64,000 nt of DNA from Thioploca ingrica. GTDB lineage: Bacteria; Pseudomonadota; Gammaproteobacteria; Beggiatoales; Beggiatoaceae. Location of the stretch: positions 1,984,001 through 2,048,000 of the forward strand of contig AP014633.1 of assembly GCA_000828835.1 (NCBI GenBank), given 5' to 3'. The position numbers were made by a program, and so were the translations under genes. Below, one piece after another: positions 18,069 through 25,662 of this stretch (position 1 is its first letter; each line of letters opens with the position of its first letter). Under the pieces are notes generated by a model. It made no database searches. It was given only the letters and a program-made list of their open reading frames with translations, and was not told where the DNA came from.

Positions 18069-19028
18069 TTAGCGGTGCTTACTTTCGGATAAATCTTCGG
18101 TAATAGACCGAAATACTTCGTCCAAATGCCCTTTATCCACGTGAAGTTCTTCTACTTCCCATTGCTGATTACGAGCATATTGACTGATTTCACCGATAAT
18201 AGAACGTTGTGTCTCCGGAAAGAGTTGATAACTGAGGTGAGAATCCATTTCGGATAAGATATCTACTTTATAGACACCAGAGAGTTGTGACAACGATTGA
18301 CGAATTGAGGCGGCTTGTTCCATCCTGGCTTTCAAAGTAATCGTCACGGCATTATGATAGCGAGATTTCGCTTCTAGATCAGTTGGAGTACCATCTGCCA
18401 AGATTTTACCTTTAGCAATAATGATAGCCCGGCTACAAACCGCATAGACTTCTTCCAAAATATGAGTCGACAAGATAATGACTTTTTCCTGAGCCATCGC
18501 TTTAATGAGAGTACGAACCTCATGCTTTTGGTTAGGATCCAATCCGTCGGTTGGTTCATCTAAAACTAACACTTCTGGGTCATGTAAAATCGCTTGCGCT
18601 AAGCCAACCCGACGCTTAAACCCTTTAGAAAGCGTATCAATCGTTTGATGTAACACAGTTTGCAAATTAACTTTTTCAATGATTTCATCAATACGCTTCC
18701 GCTTGTTTGCACCTTTTAAGCCGCGTACTCGCGCTATAAATTCTAAAAAATGAGCCGGTGTCATATCCGGATAAGCTGGCGCACCTTCTGGTAGATAACC
18801 AATTCGTCGCTTTACTTCAATGGGTTGTTGGACAATATCATGTCCATCGACTAAAACCGTACCGGTAGTTGGCGTTAGAAAACCGGTAATCATTTTCATG
18901 GTCGTTGATTTACCGGCACCATTCGGTCCGAGAAACCCTAATACTTCTCCTTGACCCACTTGGAAAGAAATATTATCGACCGCCACCAACGGGCCAAAAT
19001 GTTTACGTAATTGTTTTATTTCAACCAT
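18069..19028 (-). CDS. ABC transporter ATP-binding protein, GldA-like
   Basis: A 319-residue ATPase with Walker A GPNGAGKST, the signature LSKGFKRRVGLAQA (here LSKG instead of LSGG), Walker B VLVLDEPTDGLDP, and an H-loop STHIL. The C-terminal ~90 residues (after 225) carry the extra regulatory domain common to GldA/CcmA-type ATPases. It is the first gene of the operon and powers the permease and GldG/DUF4340 partners. Gliding filaments are a feature of Beggiatoaceae, but a role in motility is inference only. Confidence 0.9.
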   Translation of the reverse strand: MVEIKQLRKHFGPLVAVDNISFQVGQGEVLGFLGPNGAGKSTTMKMITGFLTPTTGTVLVDGHDIVQQPIEVKRRIGYLPEGAPAYPDMTPAHFLEFIARVRGLKGANKRKRIDEIIEKVNLQTVLHQTIDTLSKGFKRRVGLAQAILHDPEVLVLDEPTDGLDPNQKHEVRTLIKAMAQEKVIILSTHILEEVYAVCSRAIIIAKGKILADGTPTDLEAKSRYHNAVTITLKARMEQAASIRQSLSQLSGVYKVDILSEMDSHLSYQLFPETQRSIIGEISQYARNQQWEVEELHVDKGHLDEVFRSITEDLSESKHR

Positions 19029-19441
19029 ACTTTACTTTCCATGATATGTTTGGTTATACCCCTAAAGTTTTACAAATAATGAGCACTTGTTCAGTTAACC
19101 GTTAACTGTGTTTTTACCCAATCTCTAAATGCTTTCATACATCGACCCCCTGATCTCTTTTACAAGTAATTGATGACCCGGCGGTATAATCAGTTGCTCA
19201 AATTTAAGTTGCATATTTGCTTTTTTCAAGAAAGCCCTATAGTGAATATTTTACATCTTCCATTATTGTCTATTAACCAACTTCCGTTTACTTAAGCGTT
19301 AAGAAGTGAGATTTTGACCCATGAGTCTCGACCACAAAGATTGTGGAAAATAATGGGGATAAGAGAACAAATTTCAAGCTGGGTTAATTATGCTCATGAA
19401 ATCATATCCTCCTCAAAGTTGATGACTATTTAGTTAATTTT
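19029..19441. other. 413-bp divergent intergenic region
   Basis: This lies between two divergent ABC genes. A TATAAT at 19185-19190 lacks a well-spaced -35. A small hairpin CCACAA-AGA-TTGTGG is at 19332-19346, and a TCAGTTAACCGTTAACTG-like heptamer trace is near 19090. No gene is seen, and neither ABC gene has a strong Shine-Dalgarno sequence. Confidence 0.4.
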
Positions 19442-21295
19442 ATGAATATGCTGAAAAATAGTGAAAAAGTTAAATTATTTACCTCAACAGTCCAGACAGC
19501 AACTCACTTACCTCATCATCGCGGTTACAGTTGGCAGCAAATTATTAATATTGCTATGCAGCACAAGCGGGAAATTATCCTAGCTCACTTGATTGCGGTA
19601 TTAACGACTTTATTAAGTATACCGATTCCACTCCTCATGCCGTTACTGGTAGACGAAGTATTGCTTAATCAACCGGCGACTTTAGTCAACACTATTAATG
19701 GGATTTTTCCATCGTCATGGCACGGGCCTTTTTTTACGGTGGTGGTTATTACCTTGGTTACTATTTGGTTGCGTTTAATGGTATTAGGTACCGGGGTTTG
19801 GCAAATGCGCCAATTCACCGTGATTGCTAAAGAAGTAGTTTATTGTATTCGCCAAGAGTTAATTAACCGCTTACAAAGGGTGTCGATGGTTGAATATGAG
19901 ACCTTAGGGAGTGGGCAAGTTATTTCTCATTTAGTAACTGATTTAGACACGTTGGATAAATTTATTGGGGTGAGTATTAGTCGAGTGATGATTGCGGCTT
20001 TAAGCATTATTGGGACAGCTATTATTTTATTCTGGATGCATTGGCAACTCGCATTATTGATTGTAATCATTAATCCCATGGTGGTTTATTTAACCACCTT
20101 TTTAGGTCGCAAGGTAAAAGAATTAAAACGCAAAGAAAATGAAGCCTATAGTATGTTTCAACAAAGTTTAACTGAAACTCTAGAAGCGATTCAACAAATT
20201 CGAGCTTGTAACCGTGAAGACTATTATTTAGGACGCGTTATTGATACGGCTAGGCAAATTAAAAATCATGCTATTGCTTACGCTTGGAAAAGCGACGCCG
20301 CTGGGCGTTTTTCTTTTAGTGTATTTCTATTTGGTTTTGAGATGTTTCGTGCTATCAGTATGTTTATGGTGCTGTTTTCCGACTTAAGCATTGGGCAAAT
20401 GTTTGCTGTATTCGGCTACCTGTGGTTTATGTTTGGACCAATGCAGGAACTGATTGATATTCAATATAGTTATCATAGTGCCAATGCGGCTTTGCAACGG
20501 GTCAACCGGCTCTTTTCCCTCTCGTGGGAACCTCATTATCCCCATTTAATGAATCCGTTTAAAGAACAACCAACCACTTCAATTCGGTTACAAGAGGTTT
20601 GTTTTTCCTATAATCAACAAGACTGGGTATTGAATCGGGTATCACTTAATATTCAAGCAGGAGAAAAAGTTGCTTTAGTTGGAGCCAGTGGGGGTGGTAA
20701 AACCACTTTAGTACATGTACTACTCGGTTTATACGTTCCGCAGTCAGGAAATATCTATTTTAATAATATACCCATCACTCAAATTGGGATGGATGTGGTA
20801 CGAGAACATGTCGTTACGGTATTACAACATCCGGCTTTATTTAATGATACGTTGCGCATGAATTTAACTTTAGGACGCCCTTTAGCCGATGAACAAATTT
20901 GGCAAGCATTAGAAATTGCACAACTGAGTGAAACAGTTAATAGCCTAGAAACCGGTTTAGATACTTTATTAGGACAACGGGGAGTCCGTCTGTCTGGTGG
21001 ACAACGCCAACGTGTGGCAATCGCTAGGATGATCCTCGCTAATCCTAAAATCGTCATTTTAGATGAAGCGACTTCTGCCTTGGATACGGATACCGAAGCT
21101 AAACTACATACGGCTCTCAGCCAATTTTTGCGAGACAAAACCACAATTATTATTGCCCACCGACTGAGTGCAGTTAAGCAAGCCCAACGGGTATTGGTTT
21201 TTGATGAAGGACAAATTATTGAAGAAGGATATCATGATCATCTCATTCGGGAAAACGGATTATACGCTAAATTGTATGGTGGACAGGTACATTAA
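19442..21295 (+). CDS. MsbA-type ABC exporter (fused permease and ATPase)
   Basis: A 617-residue half-transporter. A six-helix ABC_membrane domain (about 35-335) is followed by an ATPase domain with Walker A GASGGGKTT, Q-loop, signature LSGGQRQRVAIARM, Walker B VVILDEATSALD and H-loop IIAHRLSA. It should act as a homodimer, exporting a lipid, peptide or glycolipid. An MsbA-like lipid flippase and a peptide exporter are equally possible, as no C39 peptidase domain is present. It is monocistronic, with repeats immediately downstream. No clear Shine-Dalgarno sequence precedes the ATG. Confidence 0.9.
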   Translation: MNMLKNSEKVKLFTSTVQTATHLPHHRGYSWQQIINIAMQHKREIILAHLIAVLTTLLSIPIPLLMPLLVDEVLLNQPATLVNTINGIFPSSWHGPFFTVVVITLVTIWLRLMVLGTGVWQMRQFTVIAKEVVYCIRQELINRLQRVSMVEYETLGSGQVISHLVTDLDTLDKFIGVSISRVMIAALSIIGTAIILFWMHWQLALLIVIINPMVVYLTTFLGRKVKELKRKENEAYSMFQQSLTETLEAIQQIRACNREDYYLGRVIDTARQIKNHAIAYAWKSDAAGRFSFSVFLFGFEMFRAISMFMVLFSDLSIGQMFAVFGYLWFMFGPMQELIDIQYSYHSANAALQRVNRLFSLSWEPHYPHLMNPFKEQPTTSIRLQEVCFSYNQQDWVLNRVSLNIQAGEKVALVGASGGGKTTLVHVLLGLYVPQSGNIYFNNIPITQIGMDVVREHVVTVLQHPALFNDTLRMNLTLGRPLADEQIWQALEIAQLSETVNSLETGLDTLLGQRGVRLSGGQRQRVAIARMILANPKIVILDEATSALDTDTEAKLHTALSQFLRDKTTIIIAHRLSAVKQAQRVLVFDEGQIIEEGYHDHLIRENGLYAKLYGGQVH

Positions 21296-21430
21296 GCCGT
21301 GTAGCCGTGTAAGGTGAGCAATGCCCACCCTACTAAATTAACAGTGGTTATTACTTAATCATCTGAAAATGAATAATCTGATATTGCCATGGGATTCAAT
21401 TTCATCTTTATCTAGGAATTCGAGGATTCC

Positions 21431-21506
21431 ACTTGGCAACGCCGGCCGGTCAAGCTCTGCTTAACGAAATACGCGAAGCAGAGCTTTGTGGACAGACACT
21501 ACCAAG
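21431..21506. repeat. 76-bp direct repeat, left copy
   Basis: It runs from ACTTGGCAAC to ACTACCAAG and contains the inverted arms GCTCTGCTT / AAGCAGAGC (21454-21462, 21476-21484). A second copy of equal length and the same orientation lies at 22308-22383. Together they flank the DUF29 gene at 21837-22271. Confidence 0.85.
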
Positions 21507-21515
21507 AAGTTGTAG

Positions 21516-21541
21516 GTTGGGTTAGCGTAGCGTAACCCAAC
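21516..21541. repeat. GTTGGGTTA palindromic repeat
   Basis: A perfect 9-bp stem GTTGGGTTA / TAACCCAAC with an 8-base loop. The same arms recur at 32029-32057 with a different loop, so this is a small REP-like family in the genome. Confidence 0.75.
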
Positions 21542-21600
21542 TATTCATTAACATTATGGTTGTGTTACGGCGCGAAAACCCGCGCCTAACTCAACCTACC

Positions 21601-21696
21601 TGGCTCTGGTGGGGAACAGAACGATTAGCACAAGAACAACCACGAGCAAACCGATGGGCAGAACAATTGAAAGCGTTAGGTGTTGAACCTCAATAA
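21601..21696 (+). pseudogene. C-terminal remnant of a Uma2-family (DUF820) nuclease
   Basis: A 31-codon open stretch to a TAA at 21694-21696 encodes ERLAQEQPRANRWAEQLKALGVEP. This matches the coiled 'ER...A..A...A..LRALGIDPD' tail that ends Uma2 proteins. No upstream Uma2 core or start codon is present, so this is a decayed gene end. Confidence 0.5.
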
Positions 21697-21836
21697 AGCC
21701 AACCAGTTGCCTGGACTTCGCTATGTTTCATTCAGGCTACACTTGCTCAATTCACCAGATTGGAGTCATATGGAATTCCAAAGTTAACTAATTTAACCTT
21801 ATAATGATAAAAGTAAAATTTTAACCAGGGCCACCA

Positions 21837-22271
21837 ATGACTTCTCTTTATCACCAAGACTTTTACGCTTGGTTACTGCAAAATATAGCGTTACTTAAAC
21901 AAGGAAATTGGACTCAGATAGACCGGATGTATTTGCTAGAAGAATTAGAAGAAATGGGTGCTAATCAACAAAATGCCTTAAGCAGTCGATTGCGAATTTT
22001 GCTAGCTCATTTGTTGAAATGGCAATATCAGGTTGAATTGCGTTCTCGCAGTTGGAATGCCACTATTTATGAACAACGTTCACAAATTGAAGAACGATTA
22101 GACCGAAGTCCAAGTCTTAAACATTATTTGTTAGAAAAAATTCCCAAAGCCTATCGCCAAGCAGTAAAATTGGCAGCTAAGGAAACCGGACTTAATGAAG
22201 CCATTTTTCCGACTGAGTGTCCTTATACGTTGGAACAAATTCTAGGTGAAGAATATTATCCAGAGGCGTAG
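21837..22271 (+). CDS. DUF29 family protein
   Basis: A 144-residue helical protein with the DUF29 pattern. It opens with LYHQDFYAWLLQNIALLKQG, then 'D..YLLEELEEMG.....AL.SRLRILLAHLLKWQYQ', 'RSRSWNATI.EQR..IE..L..SPSLK', and a closing ECPYTLEQILGEEYYPE. The role of the family is unknown; it is abundant in cyanobacteria and large sulfur bacteria, often in many copies near repeats. A paralogue is encoded at 25019-25477. The gene stands alone between two 76-bp direct repeats. Confidence 0.9.
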   Translation: MTSLYHQDFYAWLLQNIALLKQGNWTQIDRMYLLEELEEMGANQQNALSSRLRILLAHLLKWQYQVELRSRSWNATIYEQRSQIEERLDRSPSLKHYLLEKIPKAYRQAVKLAAKETGLNEAIFPTECPYTLEQILGEEYYPEA

Positions 22272-22307
22272 TAAACTGTTGTTGATTTTTGCTCGTTACT
22301 AAGTGGA

Positions 22308-22383
22308 ACTTGGTAACGCCTGCTGGTCAAGCTCTGCTTGACAAAATACACGAAGCAGAGCTTCGTGGACAAACACTACCAAG
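22308..22383. repeat. 76-bp direct repeat, right copy
   Basis: Same orientation and length as 21431-21506, with arms GCTCTGCTT / AAGCAGAGC at 22331-22339 and 22353-22361. A longer upstream frame of the next gene reads through it, but the true start lies beyond it. Confidence 0.85.
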
Positions 22384-22445
22384 CAGAGCTTGGTAGCGAG
22401 CTAATACTGGGTATTTCACAACAAAGTTTTGAAAGGAAATACAAA

Positions 22446-23267
22446 ATGGATAGCAAAGACACTAACCCAATCCAGAGCATTGTTAAAATGCTTTCTAAAT
22501 CTTTAGCAACAGGATTTCCTGGACTTCCACCTGTTGCAAAAACCATAAGCATTTTAATGATACTTATAGTTTTTTGTATTTTGTTAATCTCGCCTTTTTT
22601 TGGTTGCGCTGGAATATCAGCACTTATTATTGTAATGGCCGCTATTATTCTGATGGCTATTTTTATTGCCTTAATAGGATATTATTTCCAATGGGATGAA
22701 GCTATGCAACGGGAAGCTATGCAACGGGAAGCTATTCACTCCAATGTGAAGTCTCTGAAAGAAGGTTTTTCAATTACAAAAAAAATAATTGAAAGAATTA
22801 TGGAAATAGGAACTATCGCGCAAAAAGGAGAACTTAAAGAGAAAATAGATAAACTGGATGACTATCTAAAAAATCTTGATAATATTGCAGAAGGGTTTTC
22901 TATATGGAAAGAGGCTGAGATTTGGCTGAGAGATAACCAAGAACTTCTTGTAAAAATAGCAATTAGGAAATTTTCAGCACAACACCCGGAGTTAAAAAAT
23001 CCAGGAAGAAGTTTGGATTCTGACGAAAAAACAAAAGAATTTGAAAAAAGTATTGATAAACACGTTGAGTGGATATTGAAGCTTCTTAGTTTAGGAACTG
23101 ACAGAATTCCACTTAATGAAAATCCAGTTATATCTGAACGTTTTGCTTACAAAGAAATATTTGAGTATCTTAGGGATGAAGTCAAGAAAAACAAGAAACC
23201 TTCCTCCGATGCCCAAGAGGCAGTGGTGGGTCGTCTTGAAATTCTAATCAAGAGATTTAACAATTAA
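22446..23267 (+). CDS. Hypothetical membrane protein with two helices and a coiled cytoplasmic tail
   Basis: The start at 22446 is chosen because GAAAGGAA precedes it, whereas the longer frame from 22338 lies inside a repeat. The 273-residue product has two adjacent transmembrane helices (about 28-50 and 53-77), then a tandem EAMQR EAMQR EAIH repeat and a long charged alpha-helical region (90-273) with 'IDKLDDYLKNLDNIAEGF'. No family is recognised. Composition is more A+T-rich than its neighbours, which with the flanking repeats hints at acquisition. It might be a membrane sensor or scaffold; this is a guess. Confidence 0.6.
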   Translation: MDSKDTNPIQSIVKMLSKSLATGFPGLPPVAKTISILMILIVFCILLISPFFGCAGISALIIVMAAIILMAIFIALIGYYFQWDEAMQREAMQREAIHSNVKSLKEGFSITKKIIERIMEIGTIAQKGELKEKIDKLDDYLKNLDNIAEGFSIWKEAEIWLRDNQELLVKIAIRKFSAQHPELKNPGRSLDSDEKTKEFEKSIDKHVEWILKLLSLGTDRIPLNENPVISERFAYKEIFEYLRDEVKKNKKPSSDAQEAVVGRLEILIKRFNN

Positions 23268-23423
23268 GATCGTCAGGTAATCTTGAAATAGGAGTAAGGT
23301 GCCGCAATTTTCACCCTCACTCTTATCAACTCGCCTTTTGGGAGAGAGGATTAGAGTGGGGAGTTGGGTTAGAACATAAATACATCACTTTTGCCGTACC
23401 ACTACCCGTTTAAGATTAACAGA

Positions 23424-23663
23424 TCATTGTAGTTGTTTTAAACGATTCTGTAGAATAACTAACAGTTCTTTTATGTAATCCTGTTCTTGTTGAATAGAAC
23501 CTTGATTTATTATTGATTCAATACGCTTAAGAAGTATATTTGCTACTTGACAAATTTCTTGAAACAATGAATCAATCTGTGCATTATCAGAAGGATGAAG
23601 GCAGCAATCCTGTTTAACCCTTTTTAGCAGGTCCTGCAATTGATCTAAAGGAGGTTTACGCAT
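23424..23663 (-). CDS. Small helical hypothetical protein
   Basis: 79 residues, predicted all-helical and leucine/glutamine rich (DQLQDLLKRVKQD, ELLVILQNRLKQLQ), with two adjacent cysteines (CCLHPSDN). No signal peptide or known domain is present. It lies 33 bp downstream of the small secreted protein on the same strand and may be the third gene of a regulator / secreted peptide / helical protein unit. The start is supported only by a weak AGAGTG site. Confidence 0.45.
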   Translation of the reverse strand: MRKPPLDQLQDLLKRVKQDCCLHPSDNAQIDSLFQEICQVANILLKRIESIINQGSIQQEQDYIKELLVILQNRLKQLQ

Positions 23664-23696
23664 AACAACACTCTACTTTTGTGATATTACCAAAGA

Positions 23697-23855
23697 TTAA
23701 TTATTTACTTTTAACTGAGTAACTTGTTTAACAGATTCAGAGGATTTTGCACTCTGCATTTGTGGTAGTGGGATACTCACCCTCTCCATATCCGCCCACA
23801 CCAGCCCCGTCCCAAAACTAACAACTACCACCACTAAAACTATAATTCTCTTCAT
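23697..23855 (-). CDS. Small secreted protein overlapping an upstream HTH regulator
   Basis: A 52-codon gene. Its ATG (23853-23855) overlaps the stop of the upstream HTH gene in an ATGA junction, with GGAGAG 6 nt before it. Residues 1-22 (MKRIIVLVVVVVSFGTGLVWA) form a textbook Sec signal peptide with a VWA cleavage site, leaving a mature peptide of about 30 residues (DMERVSIPLPQMQSAKSSES...). The translational coupling and signal make it a credible gene although it is very short. No homologue is recognised. Confidence 0.65.
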   Translation of the reverse strand: MKRIIVLVVVVVSFGTGLVWADMERVSIPLPQMQSAKSSESVKQVTQLKVNN

Positions 23856-24694
23856 AACTTACTCTCCTTGGTCACTTGTTTCACAAACCACACCAAATCG
23901 GAATCTTGGCGAATCGAAGGCAACCACTCTGAAGGGACAAACTCAAGATTTTTAAAATTCTTGCTCACCTTCAGCATGGCTTGCCAGAAAAATTGACATT
24001 TCTCAATATTCTGCAAAATGGACGCAGCCACCAAACCATTACGGGCCGCAATCCAATTCCATGAATCCTCGGTTACCACCGTTTCCACCAATTGCAAATA
24101 ATCCATGTCTAATAACCAACGCCGTATTTCTTCACTATCAGCACGACGACCAGGGTCACAACAATTAAACTTGGTAGAAACGAGACACTGTTGAATCTTG
24201 TACTTCTGTACAGTTAAACTACTTTCTTCATGGTAAGTCAGTACCTTCAATGCTCTTTGATACCACACCAAAGCTGACTCCACCATTTTCATAACTTCAT
24301 GTTCTTTCAAATAAAAAGCACGGTCATAGTAAATATGCCCTAACAACCAACTCACCCGGCAGGCAATCAACTCATGTGAATCCAAGGCTTTGTGATTAAA
24401 TAATAACGGTTCTAACATATTGAGATGTTGAGCAAATTCCTTTTTGGTATACTGTTCCTTCCAAACGTTATATCGTTCAAACCACTGCTCTATATAAGCC
24501 GGAAAAGGGGACTTCACGACTTCCTGATGTAACTGATTGATAAGTTTATTGGAAATCTTGTTACCCGTATATTCAGGCACTCGGAAAATTCTACTGACTG
24601 TACTAATGTGTAAGCCTGTTTCCGTGCTGATTTGTTCCTGAGTCCAACCGGTCGCTTTTTTAATTTCACAGACACGTTCGTAAAGTGAAACCAT
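23852..24694 (-). CDS. Helix-turn-helix protein with an alpha-helical repeat domain
   Basis: A 280-residue protein. An N-terminal HTH_3/MarR-like DNA-binding motif (residues 5-38: 'VCEIKKATGWTQEQISTETGLHISTVSRIFR') is followed by a region (60-280) of TPR-like helices rich in Trp and aromatic pairs ('ACRVSWLLGHIYYDRAFYLKEHE', 'ALVWYQRALKVL'). The layout resembles XRE-type regulators that sense a peptide or effector through a TPR domain. Its stop is coupled to the small secreted protein's start, so a regulator/peptide relationship is possible but unproven. Confidence 0.7.
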   Translation of the reverse strand: MVSLYERVCEIKKATGWTQEQISTETGLHISTVSRIFRVPEYTGNKISNKLINQLHQEVVKSPFPAYIEQWFERYNVWKEQYTKKEFAQHLNMLEPLLFNHKALDSHELIACRVSWLLGHIYYDRAFYLKEHEVMKMVESALVWYQRALKVLTYHEESSLTVQKYKIQQCLVSTKFNCCDPGRRADSEEIRRWLLDMDYLQLVETVVTEDSWNWIAARNGLVAASILQNIEKCQFFWQAMLKVSKNFKNLEFVPSEWLPSIRQDSDLVWFVKQVTKESKL

Positions 24695-24821
24695 ATATTT
24701 CAGACTCTAAAATTGCTTTCACAAAATATTAAGGGAGGGGATTTTGATAAACCAGAGTGGGATAAGACATCAAATGGTGTATGCAAAAGACGTGTAGAAG
24801 CAAGCGTAGGATATATAACAT

Positions 24822-24917
24822 TGCCATTAAGTTAAGCTGATTTAAACCACCCCCTCCCCTCCTTAGCAAGGAGGGGAGTGAGGGGTGGTGGTCGACTTGA
24901 TCCTTAACTTAATGGCA
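24822..24917. mobile_element. 96-bp MITE-like palindrome
   Basis: Perfect 15-bp outer arms TGCCATTAAGTTAAG / CTTAACTTAATGGCA (24822-24836, 24903-24917) surround a G/C-rich inner hairpin CTCCCCTCCTT-AGC-AAGGAGGGGAG with further CCACCCC/GGGGTGG pairing. The whole unit can fold into one long hairpin and has no coding capacity, like a miniature inverted-repeat element. One outer arm recurs alone at 41208-41222. Confidence 0.65.
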
Positions 24918-25010
24918 TTAACCATAGATAATGAATATACTTTTGGAGGCGAGTTAGCGAGTGTAGCCTGGACTACGCTACGCGAAATTCAGGAATTCGA
25001 GGATTCTTCT

Positions 25011-25042
25011 CCTGGATTTCACTTCGTTTCATCCAGGCTACT
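25011..25042. repeat. Dispersed 32-bp CCTGGAT...ATCCAGG repeat
   Basis: The sequence CCTGGATTTCACTTCG... recurs with changes at 33040-33071 and 21710-21742. This copy overlaps the 3' end of the DUF29 gene, so the last residues of that protein (SSLDETK) are encoded by the repeat. Confidence 0.7.
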
Positions 25043-25477
25043 GGGGGGATAAAAATCTTCATCTCTCAGTTGCTCTAAACTGTAGGGACAAACCGGTGGA
25101 AAAGTATTCAAGGATAAACGTGTTTCCCGACTCGCCAATTTCACCGCATCGGGATAAGCTTTGGCGATGGCTTCTGGTGAAAATGGCTTTAAACTCGGGC
25201 TATCTTCTAACTGTTTGGTAATTTGAACCCGTTGTTCATCAATGGAATTCTGCCAACTATTGCTACGTTGATGCGGTTGAAATGACCACTTTAACAGGTG
25301 CGCTATTAGAATGATAAAATGACTGGCTAATTCCCTTTTATCTCGTTTGCCCATACTTTCTAATTCATCAATTAAAATATCAACATCCAGTTGTTCTAGC
25401 TTACCTTGTTTTAATAATTCAATATGATATTGAATCCAGGCATAAAAATCTTTTTCATATAAGGCGTTAGAGTCCAT
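25019..25477 (-). CDS. DUF29 family protein, second copy
   Basis: 152 residues with the same architecture as the protein at 21837-22271: LYEKDFYAWIQYHIELLKQG, 'D.DILIDELESMGKRDKRELASHFIILIAHLLKW', 'RSNSWQNSIDEQR..I', and VCPYSLEQLRDEDFYPP. A good AGGAAA site precedes the ATG. The C-terminus enters the dispersed repeat at 25011-25042, so the original stop was probably lost and replaced. It diverges from the molybdoenzyme operon. Function unknown. Confidence 0.9.
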   Translation of the reverse strand: MDSNALYEKDFYAWIQYHIELLKQGKLEQLDVDILIDELESMGKRDKRELASHFIILIAHLLKWSFQPHQRSNSWQNSIDEQRVQITKQLEDSPSLKPFSPEAIAKAYPDAVKLASRETRLSLNTFPPVCPYSLEQLRDEDFYPPSSLDETK

Positions 25478-25525
25478 AAGTGGTTTCCTGGCTTAGTTAT
25501 ATTTACCCCAATAATCTCGGTCAAA

Positions 25526-25568
25526 TTGATCTAAATCAAAGTCATTTGAAACGGCTTGAAGGTATGCT
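25526..25568 (+). promoter_or_regulatory. FNR-type box and -10 element of the molybdoenzyme operon
   Basis: A perfect TTGAT-CTAA-ATCAA box (25526-25539) matches the FNR/Anr consensus TTGAT-N4-ATCAA. TATGCT at 25563-25568 is a fair -10, so a start near 25575 would put the box centre about 42 bp upstream. That is the spacing of a class II FNR-activated promoter, and it predicts induction when oxygen is low. Confidence 0.75.
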
Positions 25569-25662
25569 ATTGACGTTATTAACTCTCACATAACGTTTAT
25601 TTATTGTACCTGAAGACTGATTGTTATTAAAAACAATTGGTTCAGCTAAGGAAGAGGTACCT

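Larger units (their letters stand above)
21296..21836. other. 541-bp repeat-rich accessory gap
   Basis: This holds no intact gene. It contains a GGTGAGCAATGCCCACC-type short repeat (21313-21331), the first 76-bp direct repeat, a GTTGGGTTA hairpin, a Uma2-like gene fragment and a CCTGGA...TCCAGG-type repeat (21710-21742). The mixture suggests a graveyard of inserted and lost cassettes. Confidence 0.6.

Noticed and set aside
22338-22445. Upstream extension of the two-helix membrane protein
   Set aside because: It is encoded by the 76-bp repeat, and the ATG at 22446 has a good GAAAGGAA site.
24822-24917. The long palindrome considered as a Rho-independent terminator
   Set aside because: It is far longer than a terminator, has 15-bp terminal arms found elsewhere, and lacks a U-run.
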